64,000 bases of DNA, from assembly GCF_030272615.1 (NCBI RefSeq), contig NC_081408.1, positions 619,566,476-619,630,475 of the forward strand, in the 5' to 3' direction. Source of the DNA: Cryptomeria japonica (Eukaryota; Streptophyta; Pinopsida; Cupressales; Cupressaceae). Positions 34,540 to 45,327 of the stretch are shown here, one piece after another. A program made the position numbers and the translations under genes. The number at the start of each line of letters is the position of its first letter. Position 1 is the stretch's first letter. The notes beneath the pieces are model-generated. The model did not search any database and was not told the DNA's origin. It saw only the letters and a list, made by a program, of their open reading frames with translations.

Positions 34540-36759
34540 CTAGTTATGTACAAGTTGAAAAATGTCCCCCAAAATTAGATTCAGGCTCTGCATGAATTTT
34601 TTATTGTTAGAAATAATGGTTTCTGTCTGCTAGATCATGCCAGTCAGATAATGCTTCTTTTGCTCCAGTGACCGTTCTCCTTGAATTGTTGCCTTTGATA
34701 TCTCAACCCGTTGAGTTATAAAATTGTCCAATCTACAACCAAGCTTGTTTTTTTAGTTCCTGGGCCTTCAACCGTATCCTTGCTTTTTCTTTTTCCAAAT
34801 TTTCAATCTTTTCTTCATAAACTATCATTTCTTGTTAAAAAACAGAGGTAAGTTCCAAAGAAACTATCATATTATCTATTATGTCATCTATTTCCTTCTA
34901 TGTTCTCTTAATTTCCTCATCAATGTCTTCAGTAAAGTGGTGAGGCTTGCAAGCTTCTTTATACAAATCCTTGTATTCTAAAATTATTAGATTTAGTACC
35001 GGTAATAAGGAATCAATGTACTCATTATATTCTTTGATGGTCTTCTCAAATAATTCTCCTTTTTCTTTATTCACTCTTTCCTTAACAATTTCCTCATTCA
35101 CCTTATCTACAGTTAGAACATTTGAAGCAATAAATTTAGACAATGTGTCCAGTTTACCTAAAGAATCCTCAATATGATCTATTTTACAGGTCGGTTCAAT
35201 CATCTGCAAAATAGGTGGTGTATCATCAATAGCCTTGAATTCCAAGGCATTGCAATCAATTATCCTCCTTATATAATCCAAAAGAACATCTGTCACATTT
35301 GTAGGTCGGAAATCAATAGCAGATGTGCTCGGTTTAGTAGTAACTTTCCTTTCAACTGATATTTGACCAATTGCCTTAATAATTTCCTCCTTGTTTCCAT
35401 CATTTGTTTCATCTTTAATTATATTTTCTGTCATTTTCTCACTCCATGTTATTACCTCTGCTTCTACTGGTTTTTTAATCTGTGTAAGTATCTTTGCATC
35501 TATCGGTTTCTCAGTCTCTGGTTTCTTAGCTTCAACATAGAAACAATACTCACAATGGTCTCAACATTTCCAAAGATTTCTTTAGATGGTTCCTTAGGTG
35601 AATCAAGAAGTGTTTTAGCATATGATTCAAAAATATTTAGATCAACTTCATAACCCATTTATGTTATCTAAATAGTTCTTGGAGTAACAACTTCCATCCA
35701 TGTTTCATCATGTTTGATTACAAAACATATTTTCTTATCATACTTATCCACAATTCTTTGTGGTATCCTTTCTCTGGCTTTCACCTTGGTTTGGAAGTCT
35801 TTGAAATAGGTTTTTACTATGTCATTATTGTTAGCTCCAATGCCGGTAATAGCTTCTATGATTTGTCTACCTACCAGGATGTCAGATGCAAAATCCTTGT
35901 GACCAATGTTGGGTATCTCCTTTATGAAGAAATGCATTAAACACACAAGAAGATTCCCAAAATGGAATGTTCCCTTCTTATCACCCTTAATTTTCTTCAG
36001 ATTATCTATCAGCTCATTCTTAAGTCACTCACAGATGTCAATTCTAGCATTGTTCTTAACCATCTCATATGCACTATGAATACATAAGCTAGAAACAAAG
36101 TTTAATCTATTTGCATGAGTCACTCTATAACCAGGTACCATGCTCACATATCTCACATTCACATCAGTAATATCATTAACCCTAAGAGATCTGTTGTCAG
36201 ATGCAGCTTTGGTTAGATCCATAACACCCTTATTAGGTATCTTCTTTATTTTGTTAGGCCTAGTACCGGTTGAGGGTAAACCAATAACTGCCTTGATTGC
36301 TTCCTTGGTGATTTTAAAAACAAAATCTAGCCACATAAACTCTCCATGAACTCTACTCAGTACAAGACGTACTACCTCATTCTGAAATTCAGGAATATTC
36401 AAAATTTCAACAAATCCTAAGTCTCCTACAATCTTATGCTCTAGTTTAATCAGACATTGTTCATCAGTTGTAACATCCTTGTATGTGTTCTTAAAATCAT
36501 TAGACCCTAAATTTTCTATGTTGCAGTGAATGTAAATCCTTGGGTCTTTCACAAAAGCAACTCCCTTCGGAATCATAGAGAAGGCTCCGATGGAATGATT
36601 TTGCTTTGCGATCTCAAGAATGATTTTAAATACAGGTCTAGGGCGCTTAATGTTCTCTACCACAATAGGGTTTGCAATAAACTCAAGTACAGAAGATAAA
36701 GATGCCATTTTGAAAGATAAATACCTCTTACTTGAAATCTTTGAATTCTTGAAGAACAC
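34540..36759 (-). pseudogene. LTR-N2 ORF2, unknown globular plus coiled-coil protein
   Basis: The probable start is MASLSSVLEFIANP at 36708, with an upstream in-frame Met at 36759. About 350 codons form an apparently globular region with GEFMWLDFVFKITKEAIKAV, IGLPSTGTRPNK and LVCLMHFFIKEIPNIGHKDF. A lysine-rich linker follows, then long helical segments with heptad-like spacing (about 35430-34560). It is broken by a TGA (W expected) near 36025, stops near 35668, a frameshift near 35520 and further stops after 34898. No RT, protease or integrase motif is present. I do not recognise the family; the N-terminal region loosely recalls domains in other plant mobile-element ORFs. Confidence 0.7.
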
Positions 36760-37011
36760 TTTGTTGCTTTGCCTTTACGATGCCTTTGCTCAATTTTGCA
36801 CTCTCCAAATGCATGGATGCCTGGTGGTTTGAATTGAGGGTTTTTCGGTGCTTTATAATAAAAAAATCCTTCATCGACCGCATTAAATGCTTGCCAGTTA
36901 AGTACATTCTTAACATATCTACCGGTAAAGAAGATATGTATCTTCTTATCATCAACCACGGGTAAAATGCATGATTGTCAACTTGCTGCCATACCCCCTA
37001 AGGATTATTCC

Positions 37012-38111
37012 TTAGTTAGATGAAGAATCTCCTACCAGTGGAGGATTACTCTGTTCTACCGGTGTAGAGACAGATTCATCAACTCTCTGATCTCTCTTCT
37101 TAATCCATTGTTTTGAAAATTCTTGCTTTATTTGATTTACCTTTTCTTTTCCCTTCTCATTAGATCCTTGTTTGTTCGTTGGTATTGTCTTTCTTCTATA
37201 AAATTTTGCAATATGCCCAATCTTGTTACATGCATAACAAGTTAGATTATTCCTCTGAATAGCTTTTCCATATCCTTAATCAGTTTGTGTTCTGCATTGA
37301 TTAGATAAATGTCCAAATCTACCACAAACATAGAATTTCACATTCATTCTGCAATTGTCTGAATCATGACCAACTTTATTGCATTTGGAACATTGACCAG
37401 TGGGTAAATTTGTATTCTGATTATTTCTAAATCTGCACTGATTTTCTCTATGATCACATTTGTTGTAATTTAAAGACTTCCTATTAAATTTATAAGCATT
37501 AGGTTGTCTTACAAGTTTATTGTGATCTTGATTATTTGCAGTCCTGGAACTTTCTCCATGTTCAAATCCAAGTCCAATTGTATCTCCATCAGGTTTTTGT
37601 GTTTTCAACATGTCATCAAGTCTTTCTGAAGTTTTCTTGAATTTGTCTTTGTGTTCATTTGCAGTGATCAACTCATTTTCTAGAATCCCAACTTGTCTCA
37701 TAAGCTCCTCTTTATCATGTTGCATATCATTTTCATATCATTTTCATGAAAAAGTCTTAAATTTTCATTACCTCCATCATTAAGTCTCCTAGTCAATTCT
37801 TCTTCATTTTTCTTCATGTCTTCAATATCCTTACATAGCCTCATGGTCATATCTTGCATTTCATTCCTCATATGATTGTTCTCTTGTCTCAACTTCTCTG
37901 CAATATCTCTAAGAGTTTCTTTTTCATCATCATGTTTCTGCATTTGCTCATGAAGTTCTTTCCTCTTATTTTGTGCTATAGCCAAGTTCTCTTGAAGTCT
38001 TTTAATGAATTCCTGGGCAGTCCTTAGATCATCTTCAAGTTTGATATTCTTCAATTTTTCCACATCAAAATCTTCAAGAGCTCCTTCCAACTATTTTGTC
38101 AAACTCTCCAT
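37012..38111 (-). pseudogene. LTR-N2 ORF1, gag-like coiled-coil and zinc-knuckle protein
   Basis: Starts MESLTK 58 bases after the PBS; a TAG follows at once. The first 200 codons form a coiled coil (LRTAQEFIKRLQENLAIAQ, LRDIAEKLRQENNHMRNEM). After a frameshift near 37725 comes GDTIGLGFEHGESS, matching DTGGLGFEEGQSS of the Copia-1 gag. Then come zinc knuckles CSKCNKVGHDSDNC (complete), FYVCGRFGHLSNQC (first Cys lost) and CYACNKIGHIAKFY (last Cys lost). The capsid part of a normal gag is missing from the N-terminus. Likely role: RNA binding and packaging for this non-autonomous element. Confidence 0.78.
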
Positions 38112-38168
38112 CAGTACCGGTTTCAGAATCTTCCTCAAGCTGTTAGGCTTTTGGAAATAGAGGACCAA

Positions 38169-38180
38169 GCTCTGATACCA
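38169..38180 (-). promoter_or_regulatory. LTR-N2 primer-binding site
   Basis: Minus-strand TGGTATCAGAGC, perfect, two bases after the 5' LTR. Confidence 0.92.
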
Positions 38181-38182
38181 AT

Positions 38183-38983
38183 TGTTAGATGTAATGAAAG
38201 TCCCATAGATATTGAGAGGTGAGGGGGTGAATCAGTGTCTGACCGGTGGTGTGAATATTTAAACTTATTTATAACTTTGCAACCCAAATTAATGTACCGG
38301 TAAGCAAGTAATAGTGCAGTAAAGAGAAATAATAGAGATAGCATAAGTGCACACCATAACACAAGATATTTTGGCGAGGAAACCAGATAAGGGAAAAACC
38401 TCAGTGGGATTTGTGACCCACAATATTTACTCACTATCCAATATGAATAAATATTACTTACAATAGGGGCCTGCACATGCAGGAAGACCAATAGCCTAGA
38501 GCTCACTGCTCAATAGAAGAGTCTCATTGACTACAAAATGGATAATTAAATCCAAGATAATGTACTGCTCAAATTAGCATATGAAATTCTTGATTCAGTA
38601 CCGGTTTAATCTCTATCAGAAACCATAACCAAAAACCTTTTTCTATCTTCACTATGTCACCTTATACATTCCTTAACAATACCTTATCATTTTTATTTCC
38701 TTACAAAATGATCTATAAGATCACATACATATATGATTCTATACAATACATCATGTCGACTTACAAATAATTAATTACATTACAAAATGATTGAAATAAA
38801 TAAAACTTTGTCTCATGTTAGCCTGAGTGCCGGTATACTTCATTGCCGGTGTAATCTGGATGCCGATGAATGTGCCTGCCGATGTATGATGTCTATGTTG
38901 CCAGTGAACCTGTACAACCTATTATCGATTGGTTTCCATCAATGAAAACATCAACCATTCTCATTGAGTGTAGAATGCCAACA
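38183..38983 (-). repeat. LTR-N2 5' LTR
   Basis: 801 bp; minus-strand ends TGTTGGCATTCTAC and ACATCTAACA, canonical TG...CA. Confidence 0.92.
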
Positions 38984-38988
38984 TATTT
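38984..38988. repeat. LTR-N2 target-site duplication, right copy
   Basis: tattt, partner of 33540-33544. Joining the flanks restores the Copia-3 integrase reading GIFLGYST. Confidence 0.9.
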
Positions 38989-39340
38989 CTTGGTTACTCC
39001 ACCAAGAGAAAATCTTATAAGTGTTACAACAACCGGACCAAGAAGATTATTGAAAGTGTTAATGTCCGAGTTGATGAATTTTCTGAGAATTCTGGAGAAA
39101 CCTATGAGGAGAAGAAGGAAGAAGAACCTTACACATTATTTTTGGAACCAGAACCAGTGAAGCTAGAAGTTGGAGTACAAAATACAAAAGCCCCATTTCA
39201 ACTAGAATAGGGAGGTCCAGCAGAAGAAGAAGAAAGTGAAGAAGAAGAAGAGCTTGAAAAACAAGATCATGTTATTCTAAGGTATGTTAGACTCAATCAT
39301 AGCCCCGATCAAATTACTGGAGACATGAATATAGGTGTGA
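38989..39340 (+). pseudogene. Copia-3 integrase C-terminus and linker
   Basis: Continues from 33544 with LGYSTKRKSYKCYNN and an acidic linker (EEKKEEEPYTLF) as in Copia-2, where the same region is at 14209-14450. Confidence 0.85.
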
Positions 39341-40100
39341 TAACAAGAACAAGGATTATAGAGAACTTTTCTATGATTTCTACAATTGAGCCTGGAACTG
39401 CAAAAGAAGCATTTGCAGATGAAGACAAGATCAAGGAAATGGAAGAAGAACTTGACCAGAGAGAGAAGAACAATACATGGTCATTGGTACCCAGATCGAA
39501 GAACAAGAATGTAATAGATACAAAATGGGTATATCAGATGGGTGTTAAGTCAACATTCCTAAATGAAATATTGGAAGAGGGAGTCTACAGTGACCAACTA
39601 GATGGTTATACTTTCACTGTAGAAAAGAACATGGTGTGCAAATTACATAAAAAATTATATGGACTAAAGCAAGAACCTAGATCATGGTATGAAAGATTGC
39701 ACTCTCACTTGGTGAAGTTAGGTTTTTCAGAGAACTAGTGAAGACAGTAACATATATCTCAAGTCAGAAGGTGACAAGATACTGGTAAGTGAGGTATTCG
39801 TTGATGATATCATTTTTGGAGGAAATGATGATATGTGTGATGACTTTGCTGATGAGATGAAGAATGCGTTTGAGATTTCACTGGTAGGTGAAATAAAATT
39901 CTTCATAGGTCTACAAATTCAGCAAATGAATAAAGGTATTTTCATCACACAGTCCAAGTATGTGAAAGAGGTATTGAAGACTTTTAGAATGGGAGACTAA
40001 AAACAAAAGTTGGAAAACCAATAATTATAGGTTGTAAATTGTCTAAGGAGGATGATTCTCCATCAATGGATGAAAAGGAGTATAGGTTAATGATAGGTAA
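39341..40100 (+). pseudogene. Copia-3 reverse transcriptase, internally deleted
   Basis: NVIDTKWVYQ joins directly to MGVKSTFLNEILEEGVY, so roughly 80-90 codons including the VARLE region are missing. LYGLKQEPRSWYERL and the catalytic box VFVDDIIFGGND remain, then GEIKFFIGLQIQQ. Stops and frameshifts follow after 39735 and 39999. It cannot encode an active polymerase. Confidence 0.85.
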
Positions 40101-40752
40101 ACTACATTATGTTGTCTAAAGAAGACCAAACATTTCTCATGGAGTAGGATTAGTTGCCAGATTTTAGAAGAGCCCGAAGGAGACACACATGGTAGCAACT
40201 AAAAGAATTTTTCAGATATATGAAAGGCACAATTGATTATGGATTATGGTATCCATATGTAGGAGACTTTGGTTTGAAAGTCTATACAGATGTAGATTGG
40301 GCATGCAATGTTGATGATAGGAAAAGTACAACCAGAAGAACTTTCTTTCTTGGAGGAAGGCTAGTGTCTTGGAGCAACAAGAAACAAAGTTGTATATCAC
40401 AATCAACTATAGAAGCTGAATATGTTGCAACATATATGAATTGTACCCAAGAAATCTAGATGAAGCACATTATGGAAGGTTTTAAGTTGAATATTTCATA
40501 ACCGGTAAGGATTTTCTATGATAACACCAGTGCAATAAACATTTCTAAGAACCCGATGTTGCATGCTAGGACAAAGCATATTGAGCTGAAGTATCATTTC
40601 TTGAGAGAGAAAGTAAAAAGTAAAGATGTATCACTAGAGCGTGTATCTACTAAAAAACAACTAGCGGATATATTTACTAATCCTTTACCTAAGGCTACTT
40701 TTTAGTATCTTAGAGGTCAGCTAGGGGCTATACCCCTACATGAGGTTAATTA
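40101..40752 (+). pseudogene. Copia-3 RNase H
   Basis: VYTDVDWACNVDDRKSTTRR, SWSNKKQSCISQSTIEAEY, then DNTSAINISKNP and HARTKHIELKYHFLREKV, ending PLHEVN-stop like Copia-2. Stops lie after CTQEI and in KATF-stop-YLRG. Confidence 0.87.
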
Positions 40753-41127
40753 AGAAGATGTGGAAGACATCATTCCCAAAGCTTATTGTAAAGTATTGAA
40801 GTAGGAATAGTGTAGAGTGGAGCTATTCCATAGGGGGAGAAACACGTTGCAAATCATTGTTGCAGAGTAGTGAAGCATGGAATGGTTAACTAGTTGTTAT
40901 TGGTATTCACTTTGGCATTGTTGTCTAAGGGGGAGAAGAGCTGAATGATTGATGAGGAGAATAATTGTATATGATTGATATCAAGTTACCAGTTGAAGAA
41001 ATGAAGATACAATTGAAGGAGAGTATGTGATTGGAAAATGTAAACCGGGATTCCTATACCTATGTATGTATGTGTATTACTCTCAATCATCATAATCAAA
41101 GGGTATTGATATCTATATTGCCATCAA

Positions 41128-41143
41128 TGCCAAAGGGGGAGAT
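41128..41143 (+). promoter_or_regulatory. Copia-3 polypurine tract
   Basis: tgccaaagggggagat directly before the 3' LTR. Confidence 0.85.
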
Positions 41144-41848
41144 TGTTGACATTGCATGAATATTGCATTAATGATGTATAGTGTTGTCATTGATGTCAAT
41201 AGTAAATGATAATGGAGATGTATTACAACTGGTAGTGATGAAATGGTGCAATCGGTAGTAAAGCAGTGAAGGAAACCGGTAGTTGTATTTGAAGCAAAGT
41301 GATCGATCAGTAACCCTAACCAGTTGATAAGAAGAACCCTAACCGATGGAGCTTGGTGAATCATTTATGTTGATCTATGATCAAATGGTGATCAGAGGTG
41401 AAGATGCCACATGTTCATGATGCACGTGATGAGTTTCAAAGTGATTTTGGTGTGTGAAGATAATTATTTATCTTGGGAATGAGCAATTGCATAGCATGAA
41501 GTGGAAAACGTGTGATGAGTTACAGGATTCGGTGAGCGGTCATCCAAGAGCAGTTGATGTTGTCTAGAACAATGTGTTGTTGATTTCTATGTAATCTAAC
41601 AATCATGATTGAACCTATATGTTTGTAATCTCTATAAGAGTTGTAGGTTTTGTGATGTGTCACCGACCTATTATATTTGCTTATAAGGTCAATGAGTTGT
41701 TTTGTAATTGTGTTGGCAATTTTAGTTAAGTGTGGTAGTGTGATTGATGTCGAACCAGAAGGAGTGTCTGCATAATGTTTTGAAGTTAGATAGAAGCAGA
41801 AAATGATCTGAATAAGCAAGATAATACTATTACTAGATCAACAAAGAC
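41144..41848 (+). repeat. Copia-3 3' LTR, truncated
   Basis: 705 bp aligning with the first half of 29953-31368, ending at acaaagac, after which Gypsy-B sequence resumes. The missing half includes the LTR 3' end, so a deletion removed it together with the Copia-3 right boundary and part of the Gypsy-B gag. Confidence 0.87.
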
Positions 41849-42401
41849 AAGGAGGGCAACCCAGATTGAGCCTGACCCAAGTTGAGGAAGAAGATAGACC
41901 TTAATCTCAAGTTCCACCAGATGTTGGAGAAAATCTTATGATGAGAAGAGCAATGGTGATTCTTGAAAGAGATCAAATTCAAACAAATTATTGTGAAGGT
42001 TCATGGCTCCGAATAAATATATTTTGAACTAGATGCACCTCAGAAGGAAAGGTATGTCAAGTCATTGTGGATAGTGGTATTTGTGAAAATATGGTTTCTA
42101 AGGAAATGGTAGAAAAGTTGATCTTACACTATGAGAAGCATCCCCATCCTTATCATATTACATGGTTTAAAAAGGGAAATGAAGTTATTGTTGATAAGAA
42201 GTGTCTAGTTAAGTTTTAAATAGGGAATACTTACAAAGATGAAATATGGTGTGATATCATTTCAATGGATGCATGCCACATGTTATTGGGAAGACCATGA
42301 TAGTATGATAGGAAAGTTATGCATGATGGACACAAAAATACATATAATTTCTAGAAGGATGGCTCTAAAGTAATATTACTACCACTCAAGAATGAAGGGA
42401 A
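41849..42401 (+). pseudogene. Gypsy-B protease region
   Basis: Reads VCQVIVDSGICENMVSKEMV (catalytic DSG kept), HITWFKKGNEVIV and DACHMLLGRP, characteristic of Ty3/gypsy aspartic proteases, then HDGHKNTYNF. Stops occur near 42000, 42218 and 42299. It is cut by Solo-1 at 42402. Confidence 0.82.
42397..42401. repeat. Solo-1 target-site duplication, left copy
   Basis: gggaa, identical to 43886-43890. Confidence 0.9.
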
Positions 42402-43885
42402 TGTTGGCATTAGAATAAGTTTGTTGGTATGATGATATTGAGAAGGTTGTTGGAGATTGATGATATAATTGATAAAGGATGATTACCGTCTTAATAATAT
42501 TATTTTATCATTGATGTCAAGCAACTAATTTTCTGATTCAGTATGATGTTGCCATATCTTAAAGAGTATGTTTTGATGAGTATAAAGATGTCGGTAAGTG
42601 ACACAGAAAGAATGTGAAAATGAAGGGGACTAATAAGTTATTCAATGGGAAACTCTTACCGAGTTAGACAGTGATGAGATTATGATATTTTGATTGTTTT
42701 GATATCCTATATATGTGTATTCAAAGACTGAATAAGAAGGAGAAAAGATTTCATGCAACATAATGAGTAAAGGTTTGATATTGTTCTATTTTACCGAGCA
42801 AGGAACTAGTCGGTAAACACCAAGGTTATCAGTGTCGGTTAAAGAAGAAAGAAGTTACCGAGTAAAGTTCAGTATTTACTGAGTATCAACCGAGCAGTAA
42901 CAAAATGCATTGGATGAATAAATACATTATTAAATGAAGGATGCCAATGAGCTGGAGATTTATAGAAGATTGGAATGTCGTGCAAGAAGTTTGTTAAGGA
43001 TCAACGGCAATGAAAATTCAAGAGTTGGATTTACAACACAGATTGAACGGTCATAACCAAGCACAAGTACCAAGGAAGGAATACAAGTTTCAAGGCAAGA
43101 TAAAACATTTTTCAGCTCGAAGGATTAAATGAACCTAGTCAAGTTTGAAGATCTAATGGCTAAGATTAATCATGGAAAATATGATTAAGGAGATTAAGCA
43201 TTTAGGAATTGCTTATAAATAAAGAAAAGTCGATGATCAAAGGATGCGAGCAAATAGAAGAGTAGTGATACTGCAGAGGTGATTACCGAGTACAGAAGAT
43301 TGAAGAACAGATTGAGAAGCCCAGCAAGGAGGAAGATAAGTCTTTTGACAAGATTATTTTGAGCACAAAGTCTGCTTTAACATTTCAGATGTGAAGTTGC
43401 AGATATATTTTATTACTATTATTTATTTTTGTAAGTGACGGGAAATCTCTTAACCGAGTGGACCTAACAGTCTTATTTGTAAATCCTCTAGCAAGGTAAC
43501 ATTCTGAATGAGTGTTTGAAATCCTTTGACAAGGTCACTTCTAACAAAGTGCAAGATTCTGATAAATCTGAGGGAAATCCCTTGATCGGGTCACATCTAG
43601 CAATGTGTTTATGTAATCTTTAATAGGATTGGCTTTTAACCGAGCATACTCTAGAAGAGTATATTTTCTTAGTGGGTCCAAATTCCCACAGTGGTTTTTC
43701 CCTATTTGGGTTTCCATGTTAAATCTAGTGTTAAATGTGTTTTTTTGTTTCAAGTTTATCAGTTTATAAGTTTGAATGATTTACAGTCATAGTTGCATAT
43801 CAAGCAAGTTCTACTGAGGTTGAATCTGATGAATATTTTGAATTGTGAGTTTATTTGATTCACCCCCCCTCTCATCTAGCTAACA
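42402..43885 (+). repeat. Solo-1, solo LTR
   Basis: 1484 bp, starts tgttggcattag and ends ctagctaaca, flanked by a perfect gggaa duplication. No PBS, PPT or coding follows, so it is the product of LTR-LTR recombination. It shares the block order of the copia LTRs here: repeated ...aaccgag... phrases, gtggtttttccctatttggg, then caccccccctctcat just before the end. Confidence 0.88.
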
Positions 43886-43890
43886 GGGAA
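43886..43890. repeat. Solo-1 target-site duplication, right copy
   Basis: gggaa, partner of 42397-42401. Confidence 0.9.
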
Positions 43891-45317
43891 GACTGAGAGT
43901 ATGTTGACCGCCAAAGAGCTTATCAAAGAATTGAAGGTAAGAGGATTTTGTTATGCATTGATGGCCCAAAGAACAAAAGATGAAGAGGTATCAATACCTA
44001 CAAAGGCAGTAGAAGTATTGGAAAAGTTTGTTGATGTTATACTAGATGAGTTACCTTATGGTCTACCACCAAAAAGGGATATTTAGCATCATATTGATCT
44101 AATTTCAGGAGCATCTCTAACTAATCAGGTAGCCTACAGGATGAGTCCTACACAACATGCAGAGCTCAATAAGCAAGTGACAAAACTTAAAAAGAAAGGT
44201 GTTGTGAGGGAAAGTATGAGTCCATGTGTTGTAACATTGTTAACTCCCAAAAAGGATGGAACATGGAGAATATGCACCGATAGAAAAGCCATCAATAAAA
44301 TCACCAACAAGTACCACTTCCCTATACCACACTTGGATGACATGATGGATGTGCTTGTAGGAGCTAAATACTTTAGCAAAATTGATCCCTATAGTGGCTA
44401 CCACCAAATTTGGATTTGAGAAGGAGATGAATGAAAAACAACTTTCAAGATTAGAGATGGAGATTGATTATATGAGTGGATGGTGATGCCATTTGGATTA
44501 TCGAATTCCCCTAGTACCTTCATGAGACTGATGAACATAGTACTGCGACCTTACATTGGTAAGTTTGTTATAGTTTACTTTGATTACATTTTAGTTTTCA
44601 GCAAAAGCAAGGATGAGAACCTGCAACACTTAACGATCATATTAAGAGTCTTACGAGAAGAGAAAATTTATGCAAACTTGAAGAAATTAAGGTTTATTTA
44701 AGAAATTCTATTTTTTGGGGGTTTTGTTATCTTTGCAGAGGGTGTCAAGATGGACATAGATAAATTCAAGACAATATTAGAATGGCCAAGTCCAAGGAGC
44801 ATGATAGAGGTAAGATTTTTTCATGGTTTGACTACCTTTTATAGAAAGTTCATTCAAAATTTAAGTAGCATTGTAGCCCCCATAACAGATTGTACCAACA
44901 AAAAGTAATTTCTGTGGACCAATGATGATGAAGAGAGTTTTGAATTTTTTAAGAAGAAGGTAACTGAAGCTCCCATACTATCATTGCCAAACTTTGATAA
45001 AGTGTTTGAAGTGGATTGTGACACCTCACATGTAGGCATTGGCGATGTACTTAGTCAAGCTGGTAAAACCATTGCTTTTTTCAGTCAAAAGTTGAATGAT
45101 GCAAGAAAGAATTATTCTACCTATGATTTAGAATTTTATGCAATAGTGCAAACATTGAGACATTAGAGACACTATCTTGTTCCCAAAGAGTTTGTGTTAT
45201 TTATAGACTACATTATACTAAAATATCTAAATACTCATAAGAACTTGAATAGTAGACATGCAAAGTGGGTCTCTTTCTTGCAAGGTTACACTTTTGTTCT
45301 GAAAAAAAAATCAGGAA
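43891..45317 (+). pseudogene. Gypsy-B reverse transcriptase and RNase H
   Basis: RT landmarks: [70 protein letters not shown]. The catalytic box reads [12 protein letters not shown] where VYLDDILVFSKS is usual, so the second Asp is Tyr. RNase H follows with VFEVDCDTSHVGIGDVL and AFFSQKLNDARKNYSTYDLE. Stops lie near 44084, 44417, 44699, 44908 and 45164. The domain is cut near KKKSG by the insert at 45328. Confidence 0.88.
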
Positions 45318-45327
45318 GTGATGCAAC
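45318..45327. repeat. Direct repeat flanking the 754-bp insert, left copy
   Basis: gtgatgcaac, identical to 46082-46091; a candidate 10-bp target-site duplication. Confidence 0.55.

Larger units (their letters stand above)
33545..38983 (-). mobile_element. LTR-N2, RT-less LTR retrotransposon with two ORFs
   Basis: 5439 bp with LTRs of 804 and 801 bp, a perfect 5-bp duplication (tattt), a tRNA-Met PBS and a PPT. It contains no protease, integrase, RT or RNase H. Two minus-strand coding regions remain recognisable: ORF1 (coiled coil plus zinc knuckles) and ORF2 (globular domain plus long coiled coil). The LTRs are related to those of LTR-N3 and, more distantly, Solo-2. I infer a non-autonomous family that borrows copia enzymes while encoding its own structural proteins. 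Confidence 0.88.
29953..41848 (+). mobile_element. Copia-3, Ty1/copia element (plus strand), same family as Copia-2
   Basis: 5' LTR 29953-31368, gag to RNase H between 31441 and 40752, PPT, and a 3' LTR cut short at 41848. Inserted in the Gypsy-B gag. LTR-N2 sits in its integrase. The proteins are closely similar to Copia-2, but with more stops and a large RT deletion. Because the 3' LTR end is deleted, no TSD can be seen; the left flank is agttt. Confidence 0.9.

Noticed and set aside
39540-39550. Splicing as the cause of the RT deletion in Copia-3
   Set aside because: The joint keeps the gtat that would be the intron donor, so simple microhomology deletion explains it better.
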